Origin: Actinomycetota bacterium
GTDB taxonomy: Bacteria > Actinomycetota > Actinomycetes > Streptosporangiales > Streptosporangiaceae
Assembly: GCA_003140115.1 (NCBI GenBank)
Contig: PLIQ01000302.1
Location: 1-16,175 of the forward strand
Length of the DNA: 16,175 nucleotides
Direction of reading: 5' to 3'
In this document: positions 6,414 through 12,589 of the stretch, in pieces
Layout: every line of letters begins with the position of its first letter
Numbering within the stretch: the stretch's first letter is position 1
Program-made: the position numbers and the translations under genes
The notes under the pieces: generated by a model
What the model saw: the letters and a program-made list of their open reading frames with translations, nothing else
Told to the model about the DNA's origin: nothing
The model's database searches: none

Positions 6414-7907
6414 ATGCGGGGGAATCCTGACGCGGTGATTGTCGGCAGCGGCCCGAACGGTCTGGCCGCTGCCGTCACGCTGGCCGCGGCGGGCCTGAAC
6501 GTGCAGGTGATCGAGGGCGCGCCGGAGATCGGCGGCGGCTGCCGGACCCAGGAACTCACCCTGCCCGGCTTCCGGCACGACGTGTGCTCGGCGGCGCACC
6601 CCCTCGCCGTGGCCTCGTCCTTCTTCCAGCGCTTCGACCTGGCCGCCCGGGGAGTACGGTTCGCGTGGCCGGAGGTGGAGTTCGCCAACCCCCTGGACGG
6701 CGGCCGGGCCGCGATCGTGACCCGCTCGGTGGCCGAGACCGCCGCCCGCCTCGGCGCCGACGGCCGCTCCTACCGGCGCCTGATCGCCCCGATGGCCCGC
6801 CACGTGGACGACATCTGCGCCGAACTGCTCCAGCCGCTGCGCCGCCCGCCCGCCCATCCGCTGGTCATGGCCGGGTACGGAAGCCGCGGCGTGCTGCCCG
6901 CCGCCGTGCTGGCCCGGCGCTGGCACCAGCCGGAGGCCCGGGCGATCATGGGCGGCGCCGCGGCCCATTCGATGCTGCCGCTCACCGCCGTCCCTACCGG
7001 GGGCATCGGCCTGATGCTGATCGCGCTCGCACACGGGGTCGGCTGGCCGCTGATCCAGGGCGGCAGCGCCCGGATCACCGACGCGATGGCCGAGGCGGTG
7101 GTGGCCGCCGGCGGGGGCATCGAGACCGGCCGCCGGGTTCGCTCGCTCGCCGAACTGCCCAAGACCACCGCCATCCTGCTCGACGTCTCGCCCAAGAACC
7201 TGCTCGAGCTGGCCGGCGACCAGCTCCCCGGCCGGTATCGTGCCGCCTTGGGCCGCTACCGTTACAACCCTGGCGTCTGCAAGGTCGACTTCGCCCTGTC
7301 CGGCCCGGTGCCGTGGGCCAATCAGGACTGCCGCCGGGCCGGCACGCTGCACCTGGGCGGGACCTTCGAGGAGATGGCCACCGCCGAGGCCGAGGTCGTC
7401 GCGGGCAAGCACCCGGAGAACCCCTACGTGCTGGTCGTGCAGCCCGGCGTCGCCGACCCGTCCCGGGCCCCGGCGGGCCGCCAGACCCTCTGGGCCTACT
7501 CCCACGTGCCCGCCGGCTCCGACGTGGACGTGACCGACCGGATCGAAGCGCAGATCGAGCGGTTCGCGCCCGGCTTCCGCGACCTCATCCTGGCCCGCGC
7601 GGTCCGCACCGCGGCCGGCGAGGAGGCCTACAACCCGAACTACGTGGGCGGCGACATCGCGGTCGGCATGCAGACCTTGTGGCAGACCGTGTTCCGCCCG
7701 ACCGTCCAGTGGAATCCGTACCGCACCCCGATCCGCGGCGTCTACCTGTGCTCGTCGGCTACCCCGCCCGTCCCCGGCGTGCACGGCCGCTGCGGCGAAC
7801 TCGCCGCGCTGACCGCGCTACGGGACATGTTCGGCATCCGCCACGCCCCCGACATCAGCCCGGCCCACCTCCGCCCGGCCGCCCGGGTCCCCTCCAAGAC
7901 CGACTAA
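6414..7907 (+). CDS. FAD-dependent oxidoreductase, phytoene desaturase / PYROXD2-like (amine oxidase fold)
   Basis: This 497-aa flavoprotein belongs to the NAD(P)/FAD-dependent oxidoreductase superfamily. The N-terminal dinucleotide-binding fold is clear: DAVIVGSGPNGLAAAVTLA with glycines at 11, 13 and 16, E34 at the end of the second strand for the FAD ribose, and EIGGGCRT at 38-45. The C-terminal motif PPVPGVHGRCGELAAL (451-466) is the typical second FAD contact of phytoene-dehydrogenase-like proteins. Length fits the family. AAGAAGG lies 6 nt before the ATG. It lies 55 bp after the unknown gene and could be the last gene of the stress-switch operon. No carotenoid gene is nearby, so a role in pigment synthesis is not supported and the substrate is unknown. 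Confidence 0.88.
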   Translation: MRGNPDAVIVGSGPNGLAAAVTLAAAGLNVQVIEGAPEIGGGCRTQELTLPGFRHDVCSAAHPLAVASSFFQRFDLAARGVRFAWPEVEFANPLDGGRAAIVTRSVAETAARLGADGRSYRRLIAPMARHVDDICAELLQPLRRPPAHPLVMAGYGSRGVLPAAVLARRWHQPEARAIMGGAAAHSMLPLTAVPTGGIGLMLIALAHGVGWPLIQGGSARITDAMAEAVVAAGGGIETGRRVRSLAELPKTTAILLDVSPKNLLELAGDQLPGRYRAALGRYRYNPGVCKVDFALSGPVPWANQDCRRAGTLHLGGTFEEMATAEAEVVAGKHPENPYVLVVQPGVADPSRAPAGRQTLWAYSHVPAGSDVDVTDRIEAQIERFAPGFRDLILARAVRTAAGEEAYNPNYVGGDIAVGMQTLWQTVFRPTVQWNPYRTPIRGVYLCSSATPPVPGVHGRCGELAALTALRDMFGIRHAPDISPAHLRPAARVPSKTD

Positions 7908-8033
7908 TCCGAACGGAACGTGGTTCCCGCTCCCGGTCACGGCTGCCTCGCACGGATCGGCCAGCCGCTCAAAGCGTCAGCTTCGGGCGCCGTACTCGGG
8001 CCGCCGGAATTTCCTCTGCTCCTTCAATCGTCT
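7908..8033. other. Intergenic gap between converging genes
   Basis: The oxidoreductase gene (plus) and the XRE regulator gene (minus) converge here. I see no gene and no convincing terminator. The only structure is a short GGAAC-GTG-GTTCC inverted repeat at 7915-7927, 8 bp after the oxidoreductase stop. It is too small to call. Base composition becomes less GC-rich towards 8033. Confidence 0.5.
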
Positions 8034-8504
8034 CTATTTGTTGCGCCCGAAATATTCAAAAAGCGTGCGATAGGCCTCGGCGCGTTGCGGGGACAAAGGC
8101 CCTCGCTGCTCCGCCTCCATGAATCTGTTGGCGAGCTGACGCATTATCACGTCATTACTGTCAGTCGCCTCCTCCGTTGCCCCGATGTCAGCGGGCTCTT
8201 CCGCTGTCTCGCTCGTCGGCTCCTCCGCAGCCTCGCTGACGTGGACCTGACCGCCCTGCAGCGGCTGGTCGTCGATCAGCGACACAAGGCGCTGCTTGTC
8301 CATGCGGAGGTATTGCGCAATGACGTCTAGCTTCCCGCTCTGCGGCCGCTCCCCGCGTTCCCACGCACCGATTGTCTGCTGACTGACGCCGAGCCTCTTC
8401 CCGAGTTGGGCCTGAGTTAGATCCTCGGCTCGGCGCCGATGCCGTAGCCGAGAGCCGAATGATTCGTTAGGGACCGCTCGGAGCGATTGTCGAGAGCCGA
8501 CCAA
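8034..8504 (-). CDS. XRE-family helix-turn-helix transcriptional regulator with acidic linker
   Basis: This 156-aa protein is a predicted DNA-binding regulator. The HTH lies at about 16-70 (FGSRLRHRRRAEDLTQAQLGKRLGVSQQTIGAWERGERP … LDVIAQYLRMD), a clear Cro/C1 (HTH_3) match. Residues 89-118 are a Glu/Ala/Thr-rich linker with repeated EEP/AEE units. A short C-terminal helical segment (MRQLANRFMEAEQ … RAEAYRTLFEYFGR) could mediate oligomerisation or a partner contact. I chose TTG at 8504 because GGAGG sits 6 nt upstream. No ATG fits as well. Codon use is less GC-biased than in flanking genes, hinting at recent acquisition. It is divergent from the small membrane protein gene, which it may regulate. 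Confidence 0.85.
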   Translation of the reverse strand: MVGSRQSLRAVPNESFGSRLRHRRRAEDLTQAQLGKRLGVSQQTIGAWERGERPQSGKLDVIAQYLRMDKQRLVSLIDDQPLQGGQVHVSEAAEEPTSETAEEPADIGATEEATDSNDVIMRQLANRFMEAEQRGPLSPQRAEAYRTLFEYFGRNK

Positions 8505-8576
8505 GGCCTACCTCCGGAGTCGAGGCTCAGCGCTGTCACTCCCAGGTAAGGCCGCTAGATCTATACCTACGCCAGT

Positions 8577-8595
8577 AGCTAAGATATTATCAGCT
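8577..8595. promoter_or_regulatory. Candidate operator in the XRE / membrane-protein divergent region
   Basis: AGCT at 8577-8580 and AGCT at 8592-8595 flank an AT-rich core (AAGATATTATC), giving a degenerate 19-bp dyad with partial internal symmetry. It sits in the 215-bp gap 8505-8719, about 70 bp upstream of the XRE start and 125 bp upstream of the other gene. XRE regulators commonly bind such short dyads in their own divergent promoter region. I could not identify a clean -35/-10 pair on either strand. Confidence 0.35.
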
Positions 8596-8719
8596 GTACG
8601 CCGGGGGTAAAAAACAGCCGTAAGTATCGTAACAGCTTCACGTGGTGATGGTCAATGATCGCTGCGTGACTAGTACGAGCGCGTCATCCGGCTTGGAACC
8701 CTCGATGGAGAGGGGTGCG

Positions 8720-9253
8720 ATGTCCGAGGAATGCACACCCGCACCGCTCGACACAAGCTCGCCCTCCGCCTCGTCCGCGCGAGCCGACGAAATTCGCAAC
8801 ACCGCATCGAAGCTTCATCAGGGTAGCCATCATACGCCCGTACCTTGGACAGATCCCACCGCCGTTCCGGCGGTCGGCGCGGAAAACCTTGTCGCACGCC
8901 AACGTAGGGAGCGACTCGAGGAACTGGATCATCGCCTGAAGACTGAAGAGCGGTTGACCCGGTTGGCCAGACTGCGCGCCAAGAGGATCATGCTCTGGCT
9001 GGGAGTGCTGACCGCTATAGCGGCGGTCATCCACGCGATCGCAGAGGGGATCTTGGAGTCCTTCTACCCGGTGAATGACGTCGAGATGGCGGTGTCCAAC
9101 GCCACGTATTTCGTAGGCGGGGCCTTTACCTATATAGGTCTGTACCTGTCTGGTCGCTTCGGCAAGAGCCAGCCGAGCCCGGATCCGCCGGATGAAGCTG
9201 CGACGCTCCTTGACGCGGCGGGAAAGCTGACCCGGTTGTCCGATGACTCCTGA
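8720..9253 (+). CDS. Small membrane protein of unknown function with two predicted transmembrane segments
   Basis: I do not recognise a family. The 177-aa product has a Ser/Pro/Thr-rich N-terminus (1-50), then a charged helix at about 56-89 rich in Arg, Leu and Glu that may form a coiled coil. Two hydrophobic segments follow: about 90-112 (IMLWLGVLTAIAAVIHAIAEGIL) and about 127-145 (NATYFVGGAFTYIGLYLSG). The tail is short and polar. The ATG at 8720 is preceded by GGAGAGGGG and preferred over an in-frame ATG at 8642 that lacks a ribosome binding site. The layout (cytoplasmic coiled coil plus membrane hairpin) is compatible with a sensor or effector accessory protein. The only contextual clue is the divergent XRE regulator. 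Confidence 0.75.
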   Translation: MSEECTPAPLDTSSPSASSARADEIRNTASKLHQGSHHTPVPWTDPTAVPAVGAENLVARQRRERLEELDHRLKTEERLTRLARLRAKRIMLWLGVLTAIAAVIHAIAEGILESFYPVNDVEMAVSNATYFVGGAFTYIGLYLSGRFGKSQPSPDPPDEAATLLDAAGKLTRLSDDS

Positions 9254-9375
9254 GCAACCCGCCAGGCTCACCTGCGTCCCGACCCTGAACGGCCCGGACC
9301 GGAGTCGGCCCGTCGCGCCGTGTCTGAACTTTATATTGAGGCATTTCAGACGTCGGCTCTGACTATGTGCAGTTT

Positions 9376-9392
9376 GGAACAATATTTGTTCC
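9376..9392. repeat. Perfect 17-bp inverted repeat, GGAACAA-TAT-TTGTTCC
   Basis: Seven-bp arms (9376-9382 and 9386-9392) match perfectly around a 3-bp TAT centre and are followed by TTTCT on the plus strand. It lies 122 bp after the membrane-protein stop. It could be an operator for a dimeric regulator, or a tight hairpin aiding termination of the plus-strand transcript. The 3-nt loop and short T stretch leave this open. The flanking gap 9254-9512 contains no gene I can support. Confidence 0.6.
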
Positions 9393-9460
9393 TTTCTGCT
9401 CACGATCATGAAGGCGGCCCAATCCGAGGGAGTTTCCTAAAGTTCCTGACATTGGGTTAT

Positions 9461-9489
9461 AACCGGGACGCTGGGCCATCGTCCCGGTT
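9461..9489. terminator. Strong hairpin between converging genes, likely bidirectional terminator
   Basis: AACCGGGACG (9461-9470) and CGTCCCGGTT (9480-9489) form a perfect 10-bp stem with a 9-nt loop. It lies 23 bp after the stop of the minus-strand kinase gene and downstream of the plus-strand membrane-protein gene. There is no long U-run, but actinobacterial terminators often lack one. Position and stem strength make termination for both genes the simplest reading. Confidence 0.65.
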
Positions 9490-9512
9490 GGGTCGGCCCC
9501 GAAACCCGGCTC

Positions 9513-11084
9513 CTACTTGCGGGAACTCTTGATCGAGTGGGTCAGGGTCACTCCGGCCCGCTGCTGCGACGTGGAGTAGTAGGCCACGCAGTGCAGCGCC
9601 CGGTCACCCGTCGGCCAGGTCGAGGCATCGGGGATGATGTTGGTCCAGGTGTAGATGGACTTCGAATACGTGATTCCGACGTACGCACGGAACGCGTTGT
9701 TGCAGGCCGTGGTGCCGTCCTTGCTGATCGCGCTGGCGCCGGGGAACGGGCTGTTCCGCGGCCAGAAGTTGTTGTTCGCCAGGAACACTTCCGCGGTGTG
9801 CGGCCGGTTGCACGGCACGGCCAGGGTCACCTTCGGCCACGGGTCGCTGGTGTTCAGCTCCATGTTGGCCCCGGTCAGGCAGTCGCCGACCCGGAACTGG
9901 TTCAGCTGCAGATTCCCTACGATCGGCGTCGGGGCGGCGCTGGACGTTCTGCTCGGCCGCGAGCTAACAGCGGACCCGGGCGCCGCCGCGGGATGGCTGG
10001 AGCCCAGCGCGAGGACCACGGCCGTCACAATCGCCGCGCACACCACCGCCACCGCGCCAACCACCCACGGCCACCGAGTCCGCCGCCGCGGACCCGGCTG
10101 CATGAGCGCCGAGTACCACTGGTTGGCCCCCTGCCCCCGGTACGGCTCCGCCACAGGCTCGGCGTCCGCCACCGGCTCGGCGTCCACCGCGTCGGGCGGA
10201 GGCAGGTCGGCCTCCGCGGCTCGCCGCACGGACAACTCCAGGAGCCCGTCCGGCAGCCAGTCGCTCAGGTCCGCGGCCGTCGGATACGCGGCGGCCAGCT
10301 CGGCCAGGAACTCCGACGCCGTCGGCCGTGCCGCGGCGCTCCGGGACAGGCACCGGTTGACCAGCGGCCGGATCTTGTCCGGGACCTGGTCCACGTTGGG
10401 CGTGCCGTGCACCACGCGGTACAGCAGCGACGCCGTGTCCCCGCTGCCGAACGGCCCTTCTCCCCGCGCCGCGAACACGAGCACGCCGGCCAGGCTGAAG
10501 ATGTCGCTGGACGACCCGACTGGCATCCCCTCGGCCTGCTCGGGTGACATGAACCCGGGCGAGCCGATCATGATCCCGGTGCCGGTCAGTGACGTGGCGT
10601 CCGCGGCCGAGGAGATCCCGAAGTCGATGATCCGCGGCCCGTCCGGTGCCAGTAGCACGTTGGACGGCTTGAGGTCCCGGTGGATGACCCCGGCCGCGTG
10701 GATGGCGCTCAGCCCTTCGGCCAGCCCTGCGGCCAGCGCCAGCAGCGTCGCGGCCGGCAACGGCCCGTGCTGCTCCACCGCTTCGGCCAGCGACATGCCC
10801 GGCACGTAGGCGGTGACCAGCCACGGCACCGGGCTGTCCAGGTCGGCGTCGACCACCTGGGCGGTGAACAGTCCGCCCACCTTGCGCGCCGCCGACACCT
10901 CACGCGCGAACCTGGCCCGGAAGGCGGTGTCCTCGGCCAGCTGCGGCCGGATGACCTTCACCGCTACCTGGCGCCCGCCCGGTGACCGGGCCAGGTAGAC
11001 CTGGCCCATCCCGCCGCTCCCGAGCCTGCCCAGCAGCAGGTATGGCCCCATCCGCTGCGGATCGTCGGCCTGCAACGCAGCCAA
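9513..11084 (-). CDS. Transmembrane Hanks-type Ser/Thr protein kinase with septum-formation-like extracellular domain
   Basis: This 523-aa receptor kinase has a cytoplasmic kinase domain at about 15-268: glycine loop GRLGSGGMG at 19-27, catalytic K43, HRDLKPSN with D137 and N142, DFG at 154-156, and a SPEQ segment at 180-183. A linker with an acidic DAEPVA repeat follows. One transmembrane helix lies at about 340-361, and residues 362-523 are outside. The outer part starts with a Ser/Pro/Ala stalk. It then resembles the septum-formation domain: VGDCL with C402, VPCNRPHTAEV with C425, then C461 and C499. The four cysteines could form two disulfides. The TTG at 11084 gives the usual N-terminus of such kinases; the ATG at codon 12 is an alternative. 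Substrates and ligand are unknown. Confidence 0.92.
   Translation of the reverse strand: MAALQADDPQRMGPYLLLGRLGSGGMGQVYLARSPGGRQVAVKVIRPQLAEDTAFRARFAREVSAARKVGGLFTAQVVDADLDSPVPWLVTAYVPGMSLAEAVEQHGPLPAATLLALAAGLAEGLSAIHAAGVIHRDLKPSNVLLAPDGPRIIDFGISSAADATSLTGTGIMIGSPGFMSPEQAEGMPVGSSSDIFSLAGVLVFAARGEGPFGSGDTASLLYRVVHGTPNVDQVPDKIRPLVNRCLSRSAAARPTASEFLAELAAAYPTAADLSDWLPDGLLELSVRRAAEADLPPPDAVDAEPVADAEPVAEPYRGQGANQWYSALMQPGPRRRTRWPWVVGAVAVVCAAIVTAVVLALGSSHPAAAPGSAVSSRPSRTSSAAPTPIVGNLQLNQFRVGDCLTGANMELNTSDPWPKVTLAVPCNRPHTAEVFLANNNFWPRNSPFPGASAISKDGTTACNNAFRAYVGITYSKSIYTWTNIIPDASTWPTGDRALHCVAYYSTSQQRAGVTLTHSIKSSRK
10149..10184 (-). repeat. 18-bp in-frame tandem repeat in the kinase juxtamembrane linker
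   Basis: Two copies (10149-10166, 10167-10184) differ at one base. They encode DAEPVA twice, around residues 301-312, in the acidic linker between the kinase domain and the membrane. This is a likely local duplication that lengthens the linker. Confidence 0.7.
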
Positions 11085-11150
11085 ACCTGGTCACCCCCAC
11101 CTGCTGCCTGACGACTCGCCAGCGCACTACAGATACCACGGCCCCGAGCC

Positions 11151-11179
11151 TGCATAGCTCAAAGGGTCGGCTGCCGCAA
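11151..11179 (-). promoter_or_regulatory. Candidate promoter of the kinase gene
   Basis: Reading the minus strand, TTGCGG (11179-11174) and TATGCA (11156-11151) are separated by 17 bp, close to a sigma-70-type layout. The element lies about 66 bp upstream of the TTG start, in the 159-bp gap after the LacI gene. This suggests the kinase can be transcribed independently of the repressor. Confidence 0.4.
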
Positions 11180-11243
11180 GCCAGCTCCCTACAGTAATGC
11201 GGTTTACGCGCATATGGCAGATTAAGCGGCAATCGACCAGCGG

Positions 11244-12290
11244 TTATGGCCTCGGCCGCGGCCCGGTGACCGCCGACGGAGCCATCGGTACCGCGCCGGT
11301 CGAGCCGCGCACCACCAGTTCTGGCTCGAAGAGCAGTTCCTCCGGATAGACCGACACGTTCTCCATCTGGTTCACCAGCAGGGCCACCGCGGCCTTGCCC
11401 ATCGACTCGATCGGCTGCCTGACCGTGGTCAGCGGCGGGTCGGTGCAGTTCATGAACGCCGAATCGTCGTACCCGACCACTGACACGTCACCGGGAACCG
11501 ACAGGCCCGCCCGCCGGACGGCCCGGATCGCGCCGAGCGCCAGCACGTCGCTGGCGCAGATGACGCCGGTGACCCCGTGCCGCAGCAGCCGCGCGGTCGC
11601 GGCCTGCCCGCCCTCCAGCGAGAACAGCGCGTGCTCGACCGGCCCCGGCCCCGCCCCGCGCCGCGAGTGCTCGTTGAACGCGGCCAGCTTGCGGCGCGAG
11701 GGCATGTGATCCTGCGGGCCGGCGATCAGGCCGATCCGCTGGTGGCCCAGCGAGGCGAGGTGGGTGAAGGCCTGCCCGGCGGCGGTCATGTCGTCGGTGG
11801 ACGCGCACGGGAAGTCCAGGCCCTCGACCGCCGCGTTGATCAGCACCACCGGGATGCCCCGCGAGCGCAGCAGCCGGTAGTGCTCGTGCGGGGCGCCCTG
11901 CTCGGCGTAGTGGCCGCCGGCGAACACCACCCCGGAGACCTGCTGGTCGAGCAGCATGGCCACGTAGTCGGCCTCCGACAGCCCGCCTGCCGTGCGGATG
12001 CACAGCACCGGCGTGAACCCCCGCTGGGCCATCGCCCCGCCGACCACCTCGGCCAGCGCCGGGAAGATCGGGTTCTGCAGTTCGGGCAGCATCAGGCCGA
12101 TGAGCCGGGCCCGTTCGCCGCGCAACTGGGTCGGCCGTTCGTAGCCGAGGACGTCGAGTGCGGTCAGGACGGTTTCCCGCGTGCTGGCGGACACGCCGGG
12201 CTTGCCGTTGAGCACCCGGCTGACCGTGGCCTCACTGACTCCGACCTTCATGGCCACTTCGGCCAGTCGTCTGCTGGGTGCCCGCGTCAT
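11244..12290 (-). CDS. LacI-family transcriptional repressor, MalR-like
   Basis: This protein of about 348 aa is a sugar-responsive repressor. The N-terminal HTH reads RLAEVAMKVGVSEATVSRVLNGKPGVS, with the hinge-helix region near DVLGYERP. The rest is a periplasmic-binding-like effector domain (LIGLMLPELQNPIFPALAEVVG; GVICASDVLALGAIRA; VSVVGYDDSAF; PPLTTVRQP). The phrasing of the HTH and of the C-terminal VVRGST resembles streptomycete MalR as I remember it, fitting the adjacent sugar importer and GH13 gene. I chose the ATG at 12290 because homologues begin a few residues before the HTH. The in-frame ATG at 12308 adds six residues, and neither start has a clear ribosome binding site. It is divergent from the importer operon, which it probably represses until an alpha-glucoside inducer binds. 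Confidence 0.9.
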   Translation of the reverse strand: MTRAPSRRLAEVAMKVGVSEATVSRVLNGKPGVSASTRETVLTALDVLGYERPTQLRGERARLIGLMLPELQNPIFPALAEVVGGAMAQRGFTPVLCIRTAGGLSEADYVAMLLDQQVSGVVFAGGHYAEQGAPHEHYRLLRSRGIPVVLINAAVEGLDFPCASTDDMTAAGQAFTHLASLGHQRIGLIAGPQDHMPSRRKLAAFNEHSRRGAGPGPVEHALFSLEGGQAATARLLRHGVTGVICASDVLALGAIRAVRRAGLSVPGDVSVVGYDDSAFMNCTDPPLTTVRQPIESMGKAAVALLVNQMENVSVYPEELLFEPELVVRGSTGAVPMAPSAVTGPRPRP

Positions 12291-12312
12291 GCTGCAAATA
12301 TACGGCATCTAC

Positions 12313-12328
12313 ACGCAAGTTTTTGCGT
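12313..12328. promoter_or_regulatory. Candidate LacI-type operator near the repressor start
   Basis: ACGCAA (12313-12318) and TTGCGT (12323-12328) form a perfect inverted repeat around GTTT. It lies just upstream of the repressor start, and its TTGCG half-sites resemble those of many LacI-family operators. Autoregulation is the simplest reading. Confidence 0.45.
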
Positions 12329-12450
12329 AATCCGACCCACCGTATTCAGTAATTTTCTGCCGAACGACCAGGCGTGCTTGCTTCCCTTTTCCGCAAGAGC
12401 GACGCAATAAATATCGGCTAAACCGCGAATCCCGAGGTCAGGCTACAGAT

Positions 12451-12464
12451 TTACGATTCCGTAA
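12451..12464. promoter_or_regulatory. Small dyad upstream of the importer promoter
   Basis: TTACG (12451-12455) and CGTAA (12460-12464) are perfect inverted arms around ATTC, ending 5 bp before the -35 element. It could be an activator or second regulator site. The arms are short, so chance is possible. Confidence 0.3.
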
Positions 12465-12469
12465 TCAAG

Positions 12470-12498
12470 TTGTGTCCTTGCAATATTTCGTCTAGATA
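12470..12498 (+). promoter_or_regulatory. Candidate promoter of the sugar importer operon
   Basis: TTGTGT (12470-12475) and TAGATA (12493-12498) are spaced by exactly 17 bp, close to a housekeeping-type promoter. A start near 12505 would give a leader of about 85 nt before the binding-protein ATG at 12590. The spacer and -10 are covered by an inverted repeat, the expected place for a repressor. Confidence 0.55.
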
Positions 12499-12504
12499 TT
12501 GCAA
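12478..12504. promoter_or_regulatory. Candidate operator of the LacI/MalR-like repressor over the importer promoter
   Basis: TTGCAATAT (12478-12486) and ATATTGCAA (12496-12504) are perfect 9-bp inverted arms around a 9-bp centre. The left arm extends to CTTGCA (from 12477), similar to the CTTGCAG motif reported for streptomycete MalR. It overlaps the -35/-10 spacer and the -10 box, so a bound repressor would block RNA polymerase. Additional CTTGC/GCAAG half-sites occur at 12377-12381 and 12393-12397. Confidence 0.6.
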
Positions 12505-12589
12505 AGAAAAGTCTCCAAAAGTATGTTGAGCCATCGATATTTTCCACCGCATGTATCCCATGCCCCGCTTGTAGCAGGAAGGATCGTCG

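Noticed and set aside
7915..7927. GGAAC-GTG-GTTCC inverted repeat as terminator of the oxidoreductase gene
   Set aside because: The arms are only 5 bp with a 3-nt loop and no T-run, too weak to call.
5982..8122. Long opposite-strand (5982-7784) and alternate-frame (6584-8122) readings over the oxidoreductase gene
   Set aside because: These are Arg/Pro/Gly/His-rich artefacts of high GC. The FAD-binding motifs are in the 6414-7907 frame.
8618..8633. CCGTAAG followed by TCGTAAC, similar to the heptamers at 2797
   Set aside because: The start-to-start distance is 9 bp, not 11, and no -10 follows at the right distance. The resemblance is probably chance.
8642..8719. Upstream ATG extending the membrane protein by 26 residues
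   Set aside because: No ribosome binding site precedes 8642, while the ATG at 8720 has GGAGAGGGG close by. The extra residues show no conserved feature.
9320..9532. Small plus-strand reading frame of 70 codons
   Set aside because: It runs through the terminator hairpin and into the 3' end of the kinase gene, has no ribosome binding site, and its product has no protein-like features.
11145..11215. tRNA-like start (TAGCTCAAAGGG…) in the gap between kinase and LacI genes
   Set aside because: No T-arm motif of the GGTTCGAATCC kind, no pairing acceptor stem and no matching anticodon arm. The stretch fits a promoter region better.
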